Positions 31,331-40,056 of a DNA stretch of 58,834 nucleotides are shown here, in pieces. The first letter of the stretch is position 1. Each line of letters begins with the position of its first letter. Where the stretch lies: NCBI GenBank assembly GCA_030615605.1, contig JAUWYY010000013.1:1-58834 (forward strand), given 5' to 3'. The notes under the pieces are model-generated. The model did no database searches and was not told the DNA's origin. It saw nothing but the letters and a program-made list of their open reading frames with translations. This stretch comes from a bacterium (lineage in GTDB: Bacteria; Armatimonadota; Zipacnadia; Zipacnadales; Zipacnadaceae). Both the position numbers and the translations under genes were made by a program.

Positions 31331-32030
31331 TCACCCAGCGCCGGGCGTTAAGGTCCAGGTTCGTTCTAATATTTGCTCAAAGAGCCCCTTGGATACCGCC
31401 ACCTCCGTCATCTGGAAGATTACTGGTCGTGCGTGGTGAACTATCTTGCCCCCCATCTTGATCAGCTTAACCTGGATGCTACGCAGAGACCAATACCGTA
31501 TACTTGCAGGCAATGCTAGCCGCCGCAGGAAGTTGCCTAAATTATAAGCCAGCACAAACAGCGCCAGCCTGACTTGGTTAGCCACAACGCAATGGCAAGA
31601 TAGCCGCATCCAATTCAAGGCATACTTACTCTTTGATCCACTGCTTGGCAGTGCCTCGGCCATTATAGAACTCCACGACCTGCTGGGCCCTAGCGCCTAG
31701 GTTGGTCACGACAAAGCTCGCCTGGGGTAACAGCCGCGCTCGATGCCACTGCACTTTGGCAATCACCCGCCGGGGCTGTTGCCAGCTGGCCGCCTGGTAG
31801 GACAAATCATAATACTGCACCACCGTCTGGCCGGGGCCCCAGTCTACTGACCGAGTCAGCAGCGGCTCTAGCTGGCGTTGGAGCACCGGGTTCCCCGGCA
31901 GCCGAATGGCCTGCCTAAACCATTCTTGCTCCAGGTACTGGTACACTTCCAGACACATAAAGGCCCCGTCGGCTCGTAAGTAGTTGCGCAACCCCTTGTC
32001 CCGATACCGGGCTACCACCGGCTCCAGCAC
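31331..32030 (-). pseudogene. IS1380-family transposase, C-terminal half in two frames
   Basis: The upstream frame (31626-32030) reads LRADGAFMCLEVYQYLEQEW, then FRQAIRLPGNPVLQ and FYNGRGTAKQWIKE. The downstream frame (31331-31663) carries on with SKYALNWMRLSC and LFVLAYNLGNFLRRLALP, then VSKGLFEQILER. Together they match the second half of IS1380 DDE transposases with a frameshift at about 31630. The N-terminal half is missing; 32031-32300 shows no transposase sequence. Non-functional. The repeat at 32394-32440 probably marks its 5' end. Confidence 0.8.
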
Positions 32031-32393
32031 CTGGCCAATCCTCAGCGCTGTGTGCCTAGCCGGGTAAGCCTACGGATAATGCCGCCATAGAGGCGTTTAA
32101 TGGCCGTTTTCGGTAAGAATGCCTCAACGAGCACTGGTTTCTATCGTCGGCTGATGCCCAGCACACGATAGAGACGTGGCGAAACCACCGCAACAGGTAG
32201 CGGCCCCACAGTTCCCTTGAAAATCTGTCCCTGGCGCAGTTCGCTAACCAGGCGAGCGCGGGCCATCCCCGCGGGAATGGCCAGACGGCCACACAACTTC
32301 CAACCAGGACCTATCTACCAGATGAGGAATTCTGCCTCATATAGCGGAAAACTCTCATTGCGGGTGGATCTAAATCGGGGAGCACTCCAGGTT
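32031..32393. other. Decayed stretch upstream of the IS1380 relic
   Basis: No IS1380 N-terminus can be read. One short minus frame (32141-32266, MARARLVSELRQGQIFKGTV...) vaguely resembles an S1 RNA-binding domain but is too short to support. Confidence 0.35.
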
Positions 32394-32440
32394 CTCAAAT
32401 ACTAACATTAAATCTGGACTCGTTTCCGGGGGCAGGGTCA
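32394..32440 (+). repeat. 47 bp IS-end-like repeat, copy 2
   Basis: Nearly identical to the reverse complement of 4093-4139. It lies upstream of the transposase relic, where the IS1380-type terminus would be. Confidence 0.55.
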
Positions 32441-32569
32441 CACCGGCCCGGGCGGTTCTCGGGCTTCGGGCGAATCATAGCAGGCTATACCGGTGCGGCC
32501 ATCAACGGTGGAACGTCCTCCACCTTACTGTGCGAGCCGCGCCCAATAGGGTCTCGATGAAGGTCATAT

Positions 32570-32998
32570 CTATCGCCCCTTGCGCGCTTCGCAAGCCAGG
32601 ACGCAGGCTACGGCGAGAGCTACTCCGATCAGGTTTCCGGCAATGTCTTGGGCGTCAGTACCTCGGCCTGGCACGAAATGTTGGTGGATTTCATCCAGGA
32701 GACTGTAACTCACAGCCACCAGGGCACCTTCCAGGGCAGACAACCAGGTCGCTTGTGTTAGCCAGGTGTTGTGAATTGCCGCAATGGCCAGCACACACAG
32801 CCCTGCATAAAGCCCCAAATGCCAGAAGAGATCCGGTATTCCGGTGGCAGCAATGTAGCCAGTAACAGCGGAGCCGAAGCCGGACAATACCCAGATGCCA
32901 ATCATATACAAGGCCAGGGCGACCCACAGGAGAATGCGGGCAAGAGAATGGCCTTGGCCAGGCCGCTTATTCAGTTGTGGCTGATGCGAAGCATACAT
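32570..32998 (-). CDS. VanZ-family membrane protein
   Basis: 142 residues with four hydrophobic helices. The VanZ core is clear: WHLGLYAGLCVLA, then SLLDEIHQHFVPGRGTDAQD and IAGNLIGVALA. The LLDExHQxFxPGRxxDxxD-x3-N signature is complete. VanZ-type proteins are common at the ends of exopolysaccharide and exosortase loci; their molecular role is poorly defined. No strong ribosome binding site lies before the ATG. A 150 bp copy of its 3' end is found at 29949-30103. Confidence 0.88.
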   Translation of the reverse strand: MYASHQPQLNKRPGQGHSLARILLWVALALYMIGIWVLSGFGSAVTGYIAATGIPDLFWHLGLYAGLCVLAIAAIHNTWLTQATWLSALEGALVAVSYSLLDEIHQHFVPGRGTDAQDIAGNLIGVALAVACVLACEARKGR

Positions 32999-33146
32999 GC
33001 AAAGCGATCAAACCAGTGGCCCCTGTGACTTAAGAAGGATACGCCGGCGTGCGCACGGCTCTGCTCACTGTCAGCACTTCAGCATGGGTCGCATCGCGTT
33101 GCGCGAGCGGGACTTTTCAAGGCAGGCCCGTCCTTTGCCAAGTGAG

Positions 33147-34241
33147 TTATGTGGAGAATTCGGGATGCCTATACATTGGAAAGTACGAATCTGTGGGTAT
33201 CTTTTGGGCCTGGCTACATCGCAGGTTGAACAGTTCCCGGTAGACTTCTGGATTCACTATGTGCTGCCAAACGGAAAACATATGTTCTCGCTTCGAAAAT
33301 GAGCGTTTAAATTCAAACAAAGAATCGCGTTTGCTACCGCTACCACCACCCAAATGAAAAGTGTGAGCTCCCACCTCGTTACCCCATTTTCGCACACTGT
33401 CAATGAGCAGCCTAGTAGGTGATGGGCGCGTGGCCAGATACTCTTTCCGGATCCCAGAAAGATGATACTGGATGATTCCATTGCAAATGGCGAAGAGCGC
33501 TGCAGCCGCCACGGTTTCCCCATCCGTGCATACAAAGAGGTGAAAAGTATCGGCCATGTCATCTCGCAGATAGGCAAAGTACTCTTTGTCGAAGTAGTAA
33601 ACAGGACTAGCAGCAACTCGGTTCATCGTTTCGTAGTATATGTCCGTGAACTCATGCCAGTATTGTCCCGCCACATCCTCAAAGCAGGAAAGATTTCCTG
33701 GCACCAGTTTTATCACCTCACGCTTTGTGTCTCTCCTATACTGCGCTATCTGTTCTTCAGGGGACAGAGTCAGATCGATGGAGACCGTGGCGCCCAACTC
33801 GATAACTTTACCGTAGTCGTCGAGCAGGCCCGGTTTGTAGAGAAGCGGATGCAGTCTGGAAAACGCACACACCACTCCTTGGTCATTGAAGAATTGCTCT
33901 AGCGTAGCGAAGAACCCTTGTCTGACATTATCCGGTACCACTTCACCGGAGTGCACTGGGCCAGGGTATCCATAAACTGATGTGACATCAGACCAATTGC
34001 CTCCAACATCTGCCAGTCCCGGGATCTCCACTACTGGACGCAACAGCATTGGGAAGGCAATTATGGCATCCGCTTCTCTGTATACGAAAAGGCGAGCATC
34101 ACCTTCCTCAGTCAGTTCGGCAAGCTGATGATATGAGGGAAGGTGATAGAAGTCGTATTGTCCGACTTCAGACAGTGTTGCCTCCCAATCAGTCCTGTCT
34201 TGCGTAGCGAGTATTGTGGTCTCCCCACTACATGTCGTCAT
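33147..34241 (-). CDS. FemAB/GNAT-type acyltransferase-like protein
   Basis: 364 residues. The N-terminal half (YDFYHLPSYHQLAE, then GDARLFVYREADAIIAFPML) and the C-terminal half (DTFHLFVCTDGETVAAAALF, YHLSGIRKEYLATRPSPTRL, HLGGGSG) form the duplicated acyltransferase fold of FemX/lipid II aminoacyltransferase-like proteins. Close relatives occur in exopolysaccharide loci and are thought to attach amino acids to sugars or peptidoglycan. Its ATG overlaps the stop of the truncated DegT gene (ATGA), so the two are translated as a unit. Confidence 0.8.
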   Translation of the reverse strand: MTTCSGETTILATQDRTDWEATLSEVGQYDFYHLPSYHQLAELTEEGDARLFVYREADAIIAFPMLLRPVVEIPGLADVGGNWSDVTSVYGYPGPVHSGEVVPDNVRQGFFATLEQFFNDQGVVCAFSRLHPLLYKPGLLDDYGKVIELGATVSIDLTLSPEEQIAQYRRDTKREVIKLVPGNLSCFEDVAGQYWHEFTDIYYETMNRVAASPVYYFDKEYFAYLRDDMADTFHLFVCTDGETVAAAALFAICNGIIQYHLSGIRKEYLATRPSPTRLLIDSVRKWGNEVGAHTFHLGGGSGSKRDSLFEFKRSFSKREHMFSVWQHIVNPEVYRELFNLRCSQAQKIPTDSYFPMYRHPEFST

Positions 34242-34753
34242 CGAATCTCCTCTTTGTTCCTCGCCTGAAGTTGCCTAAACTGTGGAGCACAGAGGCACGG
34301 CAGGCCGACGGGGCTCCCAACGCGGATAGCGCCGGCGGCCGCGACAAGGTCGGTTAGCATGGCGTGCGCTTCGTCTTCTAGTATCATAGCGCCGTGTCTC
34401 CGCGCCAGAGACACGGCCTGTTCGTAGGCTGGGTCTACAAATCCAAAGTAATGAATTAACACAAGCAGCCTTACCGGCTTGCTTTTCAAAAGACTTTCCA
34501 AATGATCAAGTTCTATATGTAGAGAGTGATCCATCCTGTAGAAATCGTAGGACAGTTCCAACTTCTCTACAGGGTCGAAAACCCCTGATGCTTCTCGTGG
34601 CGACCAACCCACATAGGCAGGAAGCAAGACAGTGCCCTTTTCTTGGTCCATGATCACTCTCAGGAAAGCCTCGAAGCCCGTACGCGCATTGGGGAACAAC
34701 GCATAAGGCCTACGGAATGCGCGGACCTGTTGTGCCAGTTTCTCGATGTACAT
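34238..34753 (-). pseudogene. DegT/DnrJ/EryC1 aminotransferase, truncated
   Basis: 171 residues against about 370 in the family. The N-terminal half is good (PNARTGFEAFLRV, KGTVLLPAYVGWSPREASG, LLVLIHYFGFVDP, then GAMILEDEAHAML). After LEDEAHAML the sequence loses similarity, and the PLP-lysine segment that should follow is missing. A frameshift around 34330 would give an LHSLGNF string resembling the expected SLHK-LP. It cannot bind PLP. The reading frame still couples to the FemAB-type gene, so it may survive only to drive that translation. Confidence 0.7.
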
Positions 34754-34779
34754 TATGGACCTAGTCTAGCACCTCTTAC

Positions 34780-35574
34780 TCAAGAGAGATTGTTGATAAC
34801 TCGAGCTAGGCCTGCCGACATCCTATACATGCTAACCCACCTCCTAGCCTGATTCTCGACCTCTATTGGTACAGCATCTTGGTCTAGAATCGCTAACACG
34901 CGGCGGCTCAGATCTAAGGCACGCAGACTCGGCAGAACAGATGGATCCAGCAATGCTTCAGGCTGTGTTATTCGGAACCAATCCGCATTGATACGACCGA
35001 TGCGGTAGGCGCCCGAAGGCGTGGCCAAGCAAAAAGCAGAAAAACCAAATGCTGCATGACAGATTTCCGCTTGTGGGTATCCGGAGACAAGGCCATAAGT
35101 AGCCTCCCCCGTGGCCGCATTTTCAATCACAAACCAATCAACGCGATGCTCTGACTTAAATCCTAAACGCCTGTACCACGCAATAGTGCGAGTGTTGTCC
35201 TCCAACACGTCCAAGACTATGCGGGTTTGCCCCTTTTGTATTGAGAAGTCAATTGCGCCCTTGAGAATTCGCCCACCCAAACCCCGCGCACGAAATTGCG
35301 GCAGAATGCTGATATAGTTCAGAAAAAGCTTATCCGGAAACCGACGCATTTCTACACACCCAACTACTCGATCTTCCTCCAGTGCAACCGTGTAAACTGT
35401 ATCAGCAAACTGGTTCGGAATGCTGGTTTGAGTTGCAATGAAGTTCGCAATGCCGGCACATCCATAGATAGTGAGTTCCAAAAGCGTGGGCTCGAACCCG
35501 CTCCGAATTGCTGCAGCGATACCACGAGCATGCTCACACCGAGCAGGTTGGATTTCTACTTCATTGTTCACCAT
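34780..35574 (-). CDS. GNAT-family N-acetyltransferase
   Basis: 264 residues; ATG 35574 with GGGAG 8 nt upstream, overlapping the end of the sugar transferase gene by 14 bp. The acetyl-CoA-binding motif Q-x2-R-x-x-G/A is in LPQFRARGLGGRIL (about residue 95), preceded by strands CVEMRRF and LFLNYISI and followed by VLEDNTRTIAWYRRLGFK. The last ~110 residues are an extra domain of unknown fold. In this setting it probably acetylates an amino sugar or a cell-wall compound. Confidence 0.8.
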   Translation of the reverse strand: MVNNEVEIQPARCEHARGIAAAIRSGFEPTLLELTIYGCAGIANFIATQTSIPNQFADTVYTVALEEDRVVGCVEMRRFPDKLFLNYISILPQFRARGLGGRILKGAIDFSIQKGQTRIVLDVLEDNTRTIAWYRRLGFKSEHRVDWFVIENAATGEATYGLVSGYPQAEICHAAFGFSAFCLATPSGAYRIGRINADWFRITQPEALLDPSVLPSLRALDLSRRVLAILDQDAVPIEVENQARRWVSMYRMSAGLARVINNLS

Positions 35575-36208
35575 GCACTTCTCCCCCGCACCTCACGACT
35601 GCATCTGCACGTTCTTCGTCGAGATTAAGCATGGTACTTCGTGGGTCAGCGACAGCCCCGGCGGCGCTAACAACTTTTATTGCAGTCAGAAGAAGAATCT
35701 GCAAGTCCAAGCACAAACTCCAACTCTCCACGTACCGCACGTCATTCGAGAGCCGCTGGCCCCAAGAAGCTTCGTTCCGTCCGTGGATCTGAGCCCATCC
35801 AGTAATTCCTGGACGTACGTCATATCGGTGCAGTTCGTGCTTTGTAAGGTATGGCGTATATTGAGTCAACAATGGCCGGGGTCCTACCAACGACATGTCT
35901 CCCCTGATTACATTCCAAAGTTCCGGGAGTTCGTCAATGCTGGCCTTGCGAAGTAACCTGCCGAGAGGCGTTAGACGTTCCTTATCGGGCAGCGACTGAC
36001 CTTCCTTGTTAAAGGCCTCCCGCATGCTGCGGAATTTGAACATGGTAAAGGGACGCTCCTTGTATCCGGGGCGGACCTGTCGAAACAGCACCGGCCGGCC
36101 CATGGTCAGCCAAATCAGCGCGGCGGTAACCAGCAGTAGCGGACTGAGTATAATCAGCCCCAGCGCCGCGGCCAGGAAGTCGAAAACTCGCTTGATGACT
36201 TGAGCCAT
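35561..36208 (-). CDS. Initiating sugar-1-phosphate transferase (WbaP/WcaJ/EpsL type)
   Basis: 215 residues. Start 36208 has GAGGAG 6 nt upstream. One N-terminal hydrophobic hairpin (residues 8-36), then LFRQVRPGYKERPFTMFKFR with the KFRSM motif, ASIDELPELWNVIRGDMSLV, GPRPLL and the Asp/Glu pair of the polyprenyl-phosphate transferase family. It transfers the first sugar-phosphate from a UDP-sugar to undecaprenyl phosphate on the inner membrane face. It is the short form without the extra membrane helices of WbaP. The gene follows a GT4 gene at 11 bp and so belongs to the same transcript. Confidence 0.92.
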   Translation of the reverse strand: MAQVIKRVFDFLAAALGLIILSPLLLVTAALIWLTMGRPVLFRQVRPGYKERPFTMFKFRSMREAFNKEGQSLPDKERLTPLGRLLRKASIDELPELWNVIRGDMSLVGPRPLLTQYTPYLTKHELHRYDVRPGITGWAQIHGRNEASWGQRLSNDVRYVESWSLCLDLQILLLTAIKVVSAAGAVADPRSTMLNLDEERADAVVRCGGEVHGEQ

Positions 36209-36219
36209 GGTAACGCTCC

Positions 36220-37452
36220 TCAAGCTTTCGATCTGGCAGCTTCCTCTTTCGACTCCGCTGCGGGGTGAGGTACGGGCAGGCCCTTTTCTTTCAGCAAACG
36301 CATATATTCCTGATAGAGGGCTTCCCAGATGGGCTCGGGGCAAAAATCGCACAACACCCGCTCCCGCCCGGCCTGCCCATGCCTGCGGCGCAACTCGGGA
36401 TCATTCAGATACCGCCACAGCGCATCAGCCAGCGCCCCTGCGTCCCGCGCGGGCACCAGTGTTCCCGTAACCCCATCTTCCACTGCATCCACGCACCCCG
36501 GCACTGAGGTGCCCACCACCGACAAGCCCATGGCGGCTGCTTCCAATGGCACGAGCGGAAAGCCTTCTCGGTATGTCGGTAATGCCACTATATCCATTGC
36601 GGCGTACAGAGGAGGAGTATCCCAGTTTTCACCTGTTAAGTGAATGCGAACGTCCTGGCGCAGTACTTGCTGTGTCTCGAGGGACACAGGGTTCTGAGGC
36701 TCGAATGGCCCAACTACCAACATGTGTACTTTGGGAAACTCGTCGCGCAAAAGGGACCAGGCAGCCACTAATTCTTCTACTCCCTTGTCCCTCACCAGTC
36801 GACCGACGAAACCGATTACTATGGCGTCAGCCGGAATACCCCACTTCTGTCGCGTTTTTTGCCAAGCGGCTTCGCTAAACTTCAAGGGGTTGAATCGCCC
36901 CGTGGCGTCTATACCGTTGATGCTGCCCTTTAGCAGTACTTGGACCTTATCTGCCGGGCACAGGCGCATTTGTACCGATGCTTCTCGCACAGAAGGGCTA
37001 ACGCACAGTATCTGTTGAGCCAGGCAACAGGCCACTTTTTCGCTCCAAGCCAACACAGCTCGCTTGAGACCGGTACAGGTCATGAAGCGCAAGCCATGTA
37101 TATGATAGATCTGCACCGGAACTCTTGCCAGCCAAGCAGCGATCATACTCAGGAGACCCGCCTTGGGCGTATGGGCATGAACGATATGCGGGCGAATACG
37201 CCGGAAGCATCTCCACAGGCGGAAAAGTGCTGTTATGTCTTTCAATGGGCTGATGCCCCGGAACATATCTATAGCGTGCACTGGAACTTGTTCGCATTGG
37301 GCAAATTGGTCCAGTTTTTCTCCTGGTGAGGAAATGGCATATACCTCGAATCCGCGCGCCTTTATGTAGCTAATCTGGCCACGAAAGAACCCAAGAAATT
37401 GAGGCACGGTAGTAACGTGCACCAGCTTTATCGTTTTCGAGTTCTCAGCCAT
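36220..37452 (-). CDS. Glycosyltransferase family 4
   Basis: 410 residues, GT-B fold. The N-terminal domain has RPHIVHAHTPKAGLLSMIAA and QIYHIHGLRF. The C-terminal nucleotide-binding domain (about 210-370) has IGFVGRLVRDKGVEELVAAW and the E-x7-E motif in PTYREGFPLVPLEAAAMG, then VVGTSVPGCVDAVEDG. It is closest in pattern to the PelF/EpsD and TuaC-like group that adds hexose, HexNAc or GalA. It overlaps the preceding GT gene by 25 bp. Confidence 0.9.
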   Translation of the reverse strand: MAENSKTIKLVHVTTVPQFLGFFRGQISYIKARGFEVYAISSPGEKLDQFAQCEQVPVHAIDMFRGISPLKDITALFRLWRCFRRIRPHIVHAHTPKAGLLSMIAAWLARVPVQIYHIHGLRFMTCTGLKRAVLAWSEKVACCLAQQILCVSPSVREASVQMRLCPADKVQVLLKGSINGIDATGRFNPLKFSEAAWQKTRQKWGIPADAIVIGFVGRLVRDKGVEELVAAWSLLRDEFPKVHMLVVGPFEPQNPVSLETQQVLRQDVRIHLTGENWDTPPLYAAMDIVALPTYREGFPLVPLEAAAMGLSVVGTSVPGCVDAVEDGVTGTLVPARDAGALADALWRYLNDPELRRRHGQAGRERVLCDFCPEPIWEALYQEYMRLLKEKGLPVPHPAAESKEEAARSKA

Positions 37453-38444
37453 TCTTCCGTCCTATCTCGCACATACTGGTAGAAGGCAAGCCTGCGCTCA
37501 AAAAGGACATCACCCCGATATTCCTTGGCTTTCGACAGGTTACGCGCGGACATCCGCGCCATGCGCTTGGGGTCAGTCACTACTTCCTTTACCTTCTGAG
37601 CCAGTGCCTTTGCGTCCCCCGCCGGCACCAAGTCTTCCGGGGGCAACAGCTCCGGTATGCCGCCAACATTAGAGCCGATGCAGGGCAAAGCTCGCGCCAT
37701 CGCCTCGATCATTGCGCGGGGCAGGCCCTCGGTGCGCGACGCCAGCACAAAAATATCTGCCTGATCCAACTGGGCCGACACTGCTTCCCCCGCTGGCACT
37801 CGCCCTACGAAGCTAACTTGTTCCGCGACCCCTCGCTGCGCCGTGTACGCCTCCAACTCAGCCCTATGTTTGCCGTCTCCCAGCCAGACCGCATTCACAG
37901 CCATGCCCTGTGCCGCACAGAGCGCTACGGCGCCGATCAGGACATCAGGAGCTTTATAGAGCTGGGCTAGACTGCCCACTGCAACAATGGAGATCGGCTC
38001 TGTTAGCTGGCCGTTACGGGGCGCATCGACAAAATCAGTGTTGGCAAGCGCCACATCCGAGACTCCAACGGAATGACCCGGACAGGGATACCGCCGCTGT
38101 AAAGCTTCTTCAGTGACGTAGGCAACCGCACATGCCCGGGCGCATTGGCGACGGAGCTGGCGGGGGAACCACCAGCGAAAAAACGGCCGCAGCGGATGGC
38201 GCACTGCTCCTGGCGAGAATACGTCGTACGGGTCACCCACGACCTCAACGCCATAGGGGTGATCCACCTGGTTTAGTTGGTTCCACACTAGGTTGCCAAT
38301 AGCCCCAGGAATGCGCAAAATAAAGGCCGACTCGTCTGAATAGATCTGGTTGACCATGCTTTTCAGCTTCGGAAGGTTCAATGCATACTGGAAAGGCCCC
38401 ACATAGCCCGGTACCGGAGCAAATGACACACCCGGCCCCTCCAC
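37428..38444 (-). CDS. Glycosyltransferase family 4; natural start codon apparently lost
   Basis: 338 residues from GTG 38444, but protein-like sequence continues in frame to 38627 (61 more codons: NCIVAIDGRFVLKDGKPASH, LTYGRFWRRYLAAFD, SVTVLGRLYDIEDPQ). This is a normal GT-B N-terminus. No ATG, GTG or TTG lies in that extension. A GTA stands 7 nt after GAGAGGG, exactly where a GTG start would be. The C-terminal domain is complete (ADIFVLASRTEGLPRAMIEA, GSNVGGIPELL). Either GTA or another rare codon is used, or the gene is damaged by one base. It directly follows the pyruvyl transferase gene. Confidence 0.8.
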   Translation of the reverse strand: MEGPGVSFAPVPGYVGPFQYALNLPKLKSMVNQIYSDESAFILRIPGAIGNLVWNQLNQVDHPYGVEVVGDPYDVFSPGAVRHPLRPFFRWWFPRQLRRQCARACAVAYVTEEALQRRYPCPGHSVGVSDVALANTDFVDAPRNGQLTEPISIVAVGSLAQLYKAPDVLIGAVALCAAQGMAVNAVWLGDGKHRAELEAYTAQRGVAEQVSFVGRVPAGEAVSAQLDQADIFVLASRTEGLPRAMIEAMARALPCIGSNVGGIPELLPPEDLVPAGDAKALAQKVKEVVTDPKRMARMSARNLSKAKEYRGDVLFERRLAFYQYVRDRTEEWLRTRKR

Positions 38445-38627
38445 CGATGCGGCCTGGGGGTCTTCAATGTCATAGAGCCGTCCCAGTACTGTTACCGAGT
38501 CGAAAGCAGCCAGATACCTCCGCCAGAAGCGGCCGTAAGTCAGATGATGCGAAGCAGGCTTCCCATCCTTCAGTACAAACCGGCCATCAATGGCGACAAT
38601 GCAGTTTACGCTGTTCCCTCTCCCTCG

Positions 38628-39995
38628 TTACTTCTGGTAGTTGTGGAGCGCTGACAGAATCTGCTGGACCATAGCGGCGCGCCTCTCTGTCAACCCCTGT
38701 TCCCAATTGGTGAGTTTCTCCCGCACCTCGTGAGCTTTTTCCGTAAGGCTGTCAAACATTGAACACAGCACCTCCCCTGTTACTTGCTCAATGGGGATCA
38801 CATAATCGCTCAGTCCCATGTCGGCCATGATTCCTTTGGCTTTGTTTCCGCCATAAGATATGGCCAAGCATGGGATGCCTGCACTTTGTGCAAAAATAAC
38901 GGAGTGAAACCTGGTTCCGACAAGATAGTCCATGCAAGCATATACGGACTTAATCTCACGACATGTACCGGCGAAATCCACCCAACTATGCTCTACTTGC
39001 CCTAATAACTCTCGGGCTTGCTCAATGGCAAAGCGGTCATTCTCGTGGGCACCAGGTCCTCTAGTATGAGTTATCAGCACCGGATGAAATCCGCGGGTCC
39101 CTACGTGCTTGATGAGTTGACCCATGGCGTCCAGATAGCGCAAGAAGCAGGCTTTGGGATTGGACATTCCTGGAAAACGGTAGGGGCGCAGCGTGAAAGC
39201 GACGCACGGCTTAACTCCGAGAGGAACGCCGAATTGTCGGCAGATCTGCTCGCCGACCTGCCGCTTTGCCGGCTGCAAGTAGTAGCCCATATCGGGGAAA
39301 ACCGGCACCTCCTCTCCCAGGACTTCCCCCAGGCTTTTCGAGGAAAGGCTCTCTCGAGCGCACACAAACTGGCACTTGGACAGGACCTGCCTATTCTGTC
39401 TGCGTACCCCGAATCCGACAAAGGGACCGTAGGAGTTGGGCAATATAATAAGCGGCTTTCTGAGTCTTTGCGCCAACTTCAGATAGAAGGAGACAAACCA
39501 CGTGTAGTAGCCAGCTGAAAAGCCGCCGTAGGAGTGCAGGAAACCGCCTCCTTTGACCACTACCACGTTAGCTTCTCGGAACGCGCAATAGGTCCGGCGC
39601 TGCGGAGCGTCCAGCAACATCAAAGCAAGGGACCTAACAGGCGCAAACCACAACAAGGCGGTACCCCACGCCAAATCTCGTAAGCCATGGATGGTCATTA
39701 GAACGAGCGACAGACGGCTTTCCTTCACGGCATCACGCCGTCGGTGTCGTCCTCGGCGGGGATGGCGTAGAAGAGGAGGAAGCCATTGAACGCGGAGCTC
39801 GGTAGCCGCTGGCAGCGCCGATGCGCTGTCCCGGGCCGATTCCTCCACATCAAGGACAAGCACGTCATCAGCGAGCGCCGCCTCTTCAATCAGACGGACC
39901 GCTTCCCACACCAGCGCCTGATCTCCGGGATTGAGGTGGGTACTAGGCGGCACAATGATGGCTGTGCGTCTCCCCGAAGGACGCAACTCTTTCAT
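38628..39995 (-). CDS. Polysaccharide pyruvyl transferase family protein (WcaK/AmsJ type)
   Basis: 455 residues. ATG 39995 is chosen because AGGAG lies 6 nt upstream; an ATG two codons earlier sits against the Shine-Dalgarno. Family features: NPGDQALVWEAV at the start, VVVKGGGFLHSYGG, LIILPNSYGPF, FPDMGYYL, then MDYLVGTRFHSVIFAQSAGI and CLAISYGGNKAKG. These correspond to the PEP/GT-B-like fold of ketal pyruvyltransferases. It puts pyruvate on a sugar of the repeat unit and so adds negative charge. It lies between the Wzy-like gene and a GT gene. Confidence 0.87.
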   Translation of the reverse strand: MKELRPSGRRTAIIVPPSTHLNPGDQALVWEAVRLIEEAALADDVLVLDVEESARDSASALPAATELRVQWLPPLLRHPRRGRHRRRDAVKESRLSLVLMTIHGLRDLAWGTALLWFAPVRSLALMLLDAPQRRTYCAFREANVVVVKGGGFLHSYGGFSAGYYTWFVSFYLKLAQRLRKPLIILPNSYGPFVGFGVRRQNRQVLSKCQFVCARESLSSKSLGEVLGEEVPVFPDMGYYLQPAKRQVGEQICRQFGVPLGVKPCVAFTLRPYRFPGMSNPKACFLRYLDAMGQLIKHVGTRGFHPVLITHTRGPGAHENDRFAIEQARELLGQVEHSWVDFAGTCREIKSVYACMDYLVGTRFHSVIFAQSAGIPCLAISYGGNKAKGIMADMGLSDYVIPIEQVTGEVLCSMFDSLTEKAHEVREKLTNWEQGLTERRAAMVQQILSALHNYQK

Positions 39996-40056
39996 AAACA
40001 TCTCCTAAGCGTAACAACTACCTGCATATCCGTCTCAGTTCTTAACGATATGATCC

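Noticed and set aside
32141..32266. S1 RNA-binding domain fragment (VSELRQGQIFKGTV)
   Set aside because: Only 41 codons inside decayed IS sequence; similarity is too weak and no neighbour supports it.
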